Source: Candidatus Woesearchaeota archaeon
GTDB taxonomy: Archaea; Nanobdellota; Nanobdellia; Woesearchaeales; GW2011-AR4
Reading direction: 5' to 3'
DNA length: 6,652 bases
Assembly (NCBI GenBank): GCA_018303645.1
Contig: JAGVXR010000083.1
Span: forward strand, 1 to 6,652
Shown here piece after piece: positions 5,587 through 6,652 of this stretch (the stretch's first letter is position 1; the number at the start of each line of letters is the position of its first letter). Under the pieces are notes generated by a model. The model was not told the origin of the DNA and searched no databases. It worked only from the letters and a program-made list of their open reading frames with translations. Made by a program: the position numbers and the translations under genes.

Positions 5587-5600
5587 TATATAAACCTTTC
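5587..5600 (-). promoter_or_regulatory. Archaeal BRE/TATA promoter of hicB
   Basis: On the minus strand GAAAGG (5595-5600, BRE-like) is followed at once by TTTATATA (5587-5594), close to the archaeal consensus. Transcription usually starts about 25-27 bases from the TATA centre, here near 5563-5566, just ahead of the ATG at 5561. That implies a leaderless or nearly leaderless message and would leave the GAAGG at 5571-5575 outside it. The element fills the short gap after the 320-residue gene, so hicB is its own unit. Confidence 0.7.
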
Positions 5601-5608
5601 TCTTTGAG

Positions 5609-6571
5609 TCAAAAATCATTAATCCCGCTTTCTGTTGCGCCTGTTCCGCCGGATGAGGCGGCTGCTCCTGACGAGGCTGCCAAGGGAGCTGATTGGCCTG
5701 TAGATTCCACTATTGTGTTGCATAATTCCTTATCGTCCAATTTCCACCTCAATGGAATCTCGTCAAACCTTATGCAGACTTGGCTGTAGAAGACCGGGCT
5801 TTCCTGAACAATCGCATCTTTTCCTGTCCTAGAGAAAGTCGAGCCCCTTTTTACTTTCTGCTCCTGGCTGAAGACATTTGAAGTTCTTTCACCTCTTAAT
5901 ATGACGTTAAAGTTCATCTCATTTGGTGCCCTTGGGTCGTTTGCAAAGTCGCCGTTCCTTATGCTGAATGTGATGCTGTAGATGAATTCCGTGCCTGTGG
6001 CTGTCTGCACAGCCCCTGTCCTTATTGCCTCCACATGGGCGCCTATCTGCGCCAAGCCTTGGGGTGTTTCGGCATAGGCAATGCCTTCATCCTCCCCGTC
6101 AAGGTACTGGCTGCACAAGGCACTGCTCCAGTACTCTGTTCCCAGATAGAAGGTTGCAAATGCCCTGTCAACACCATCGCGCCATGCTAATAAAGAATCC
6201 TCGTCAAAGAACAAAGTGTCATAGTATTTCAAGCCGCTGAATTCCGAGAAGATGCGCTCTACTCCTGCGAAAAAGGATTGGGAGGATGATTGTGCGGGTG
6301 TTGAAACTGATTTGGCAATAAACGCCTCATCAAATCCACGCTCAAGCTGTTTTATGTCAGGAAGGTTTAACTCCTTGATTTGGTCGCTTGTTAGCTCTTT
6401 ACCATCATCACCTATATATTTTGCGCCAAATAATCTAAATGGTCCAGATGTTGTTTTTATATAAACATTATTTTTTATAGTTACTCCATCATCATCAAAT
6501 ATTCTAAGCGGGTACATGCCATTAAATTTGTAGTTTTGGTCTTTCTCATACTTGATGTCTACTGGATCCAA
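5609..6571 (-). CDS. Probable exported beta-rich protein of unknown family (C-terminal part; true start not in this frame segment)
   Basis: From a TTG at 6571 the product is 320 residues, but the frame stays open and looks coding to 6646 (TINDDEVKDQISIYKGGTAY), just after a TAA at 6647-6649. No ATG is available there, so the N-terminus is probably beyond the edge or broken. Residues 1-60 are beta-rich. A helical, acidic middle (about 60-140) has an S/Q-rich patch (STPAQSSSQS). A beta-sandwich-like C-terminal domain (about 160-290) contains EFIYSITFSIRN, MNFNVILRGERT, VCIRFDEIPLRW and DKELCNTIVES. Cysteines are at 153, 266 and 284. The last 30 residues are a flexible Ala/Ser/Gly tail. No membrane helix or catalytic motif is seen, and any signal peptide would be upstream. 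It resembles the beta-rich surface proteins downstream, but hicB's own promoter separates it from them. Confidence 0.8.
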   Translation of the reverse strand: MDPVDIKYEKDQNYKFNGMYPLRIFDDDGVTIKNNVYIKTTSGPFRLFGAKYIGDDGKELTSDQIKELNLPDIKQLERGFDEAFIAKSVSTPAQSSSQSFFAGVERIFSEFSGLKYYDTLFFDEDSLLAWRDGVDRAFATFYLGTEYWSSALCSQYLDGEDEGIAYAETPQGLAQIGAHVEAIRTGAVQTATGTEFIYSITFSIRNGDFANDPRAPNEMNFNVILRGERTSNVFSQEQKVKRGSTFSRTGKDAIVQESPVFYSQVCIRFDEIPLRWKLDDKELCNTIVESTGQSAPLAASSGAAASSGGTGATESGINDF

Positions 6572-6652
6572 AAATAATGTGCCCAGGTAGGCAGTTCCAC
6601 CCTTGTAGATAGATATTTGGTCTTTTACTTCGTCATCGTTAATTGTTTATTT

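Overview
The window looks archaeal, most like a small-genome DPANN lineage of the Woesearchaeota/Pacearchaeota kind; the lineage is inference. The support is a textbook archaeal promoter (a GAAAGG BRE-like element beside TTTATATA) before hicB, AT-rich TATA tracts with leaderless-looking starts, heavy AGG arginine use, and long secreted beta-sandwich proteins of a style common in those genomes. Every gene I accept is on the minus strand, so the layout is read from high to low coordinates.

Right end (6646-5609): most of a probably extracytoplasmic protein of unknown family. Its true start lies beyond, or is broken at, the window edge. Next (5608-5099) comes a degraded toxin-antitoxin neighbourhood: an archaeal promoter, an intact short HicB antitoxin, a HicA toxin remnant lacking its N-terminal part, two adjacent stem-loops with shared arm sequences, and a 33-codon orphan reading frame that may be another gene remnant. 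Then comes a six-helix membrane protein (5077-4304).

Left half: an AT-rich promoter region (4303-4202) holds two perfect palindromes. It precedes a 52-residue AbrB/SpoVT-type DNA-binding protein (4201-4043), a short gene that is easily overlooked. One palindrome spans that gene's start codon, which suggests autoregulation. Downstream, close together, lie a large protein with one N-terminal membrane anchor and eight cysteines (to 2080) and, overlapping it by 4 bases (ATGA), a secreted multidomain FN3/Ig-like protein (2083 onward).

The FN3/Ig gene is interrupted by a stop at 413-415, but the same Ig-like domain continues in another frame to the left edge. The cause is either frameshift mutation(s) or assembly indels. 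Together, the AbrB-like gene, the anchored protein and the FN3/Ig adhesin-like protein look like a regulated cell-surface module. Its function is not shown by the sequence.
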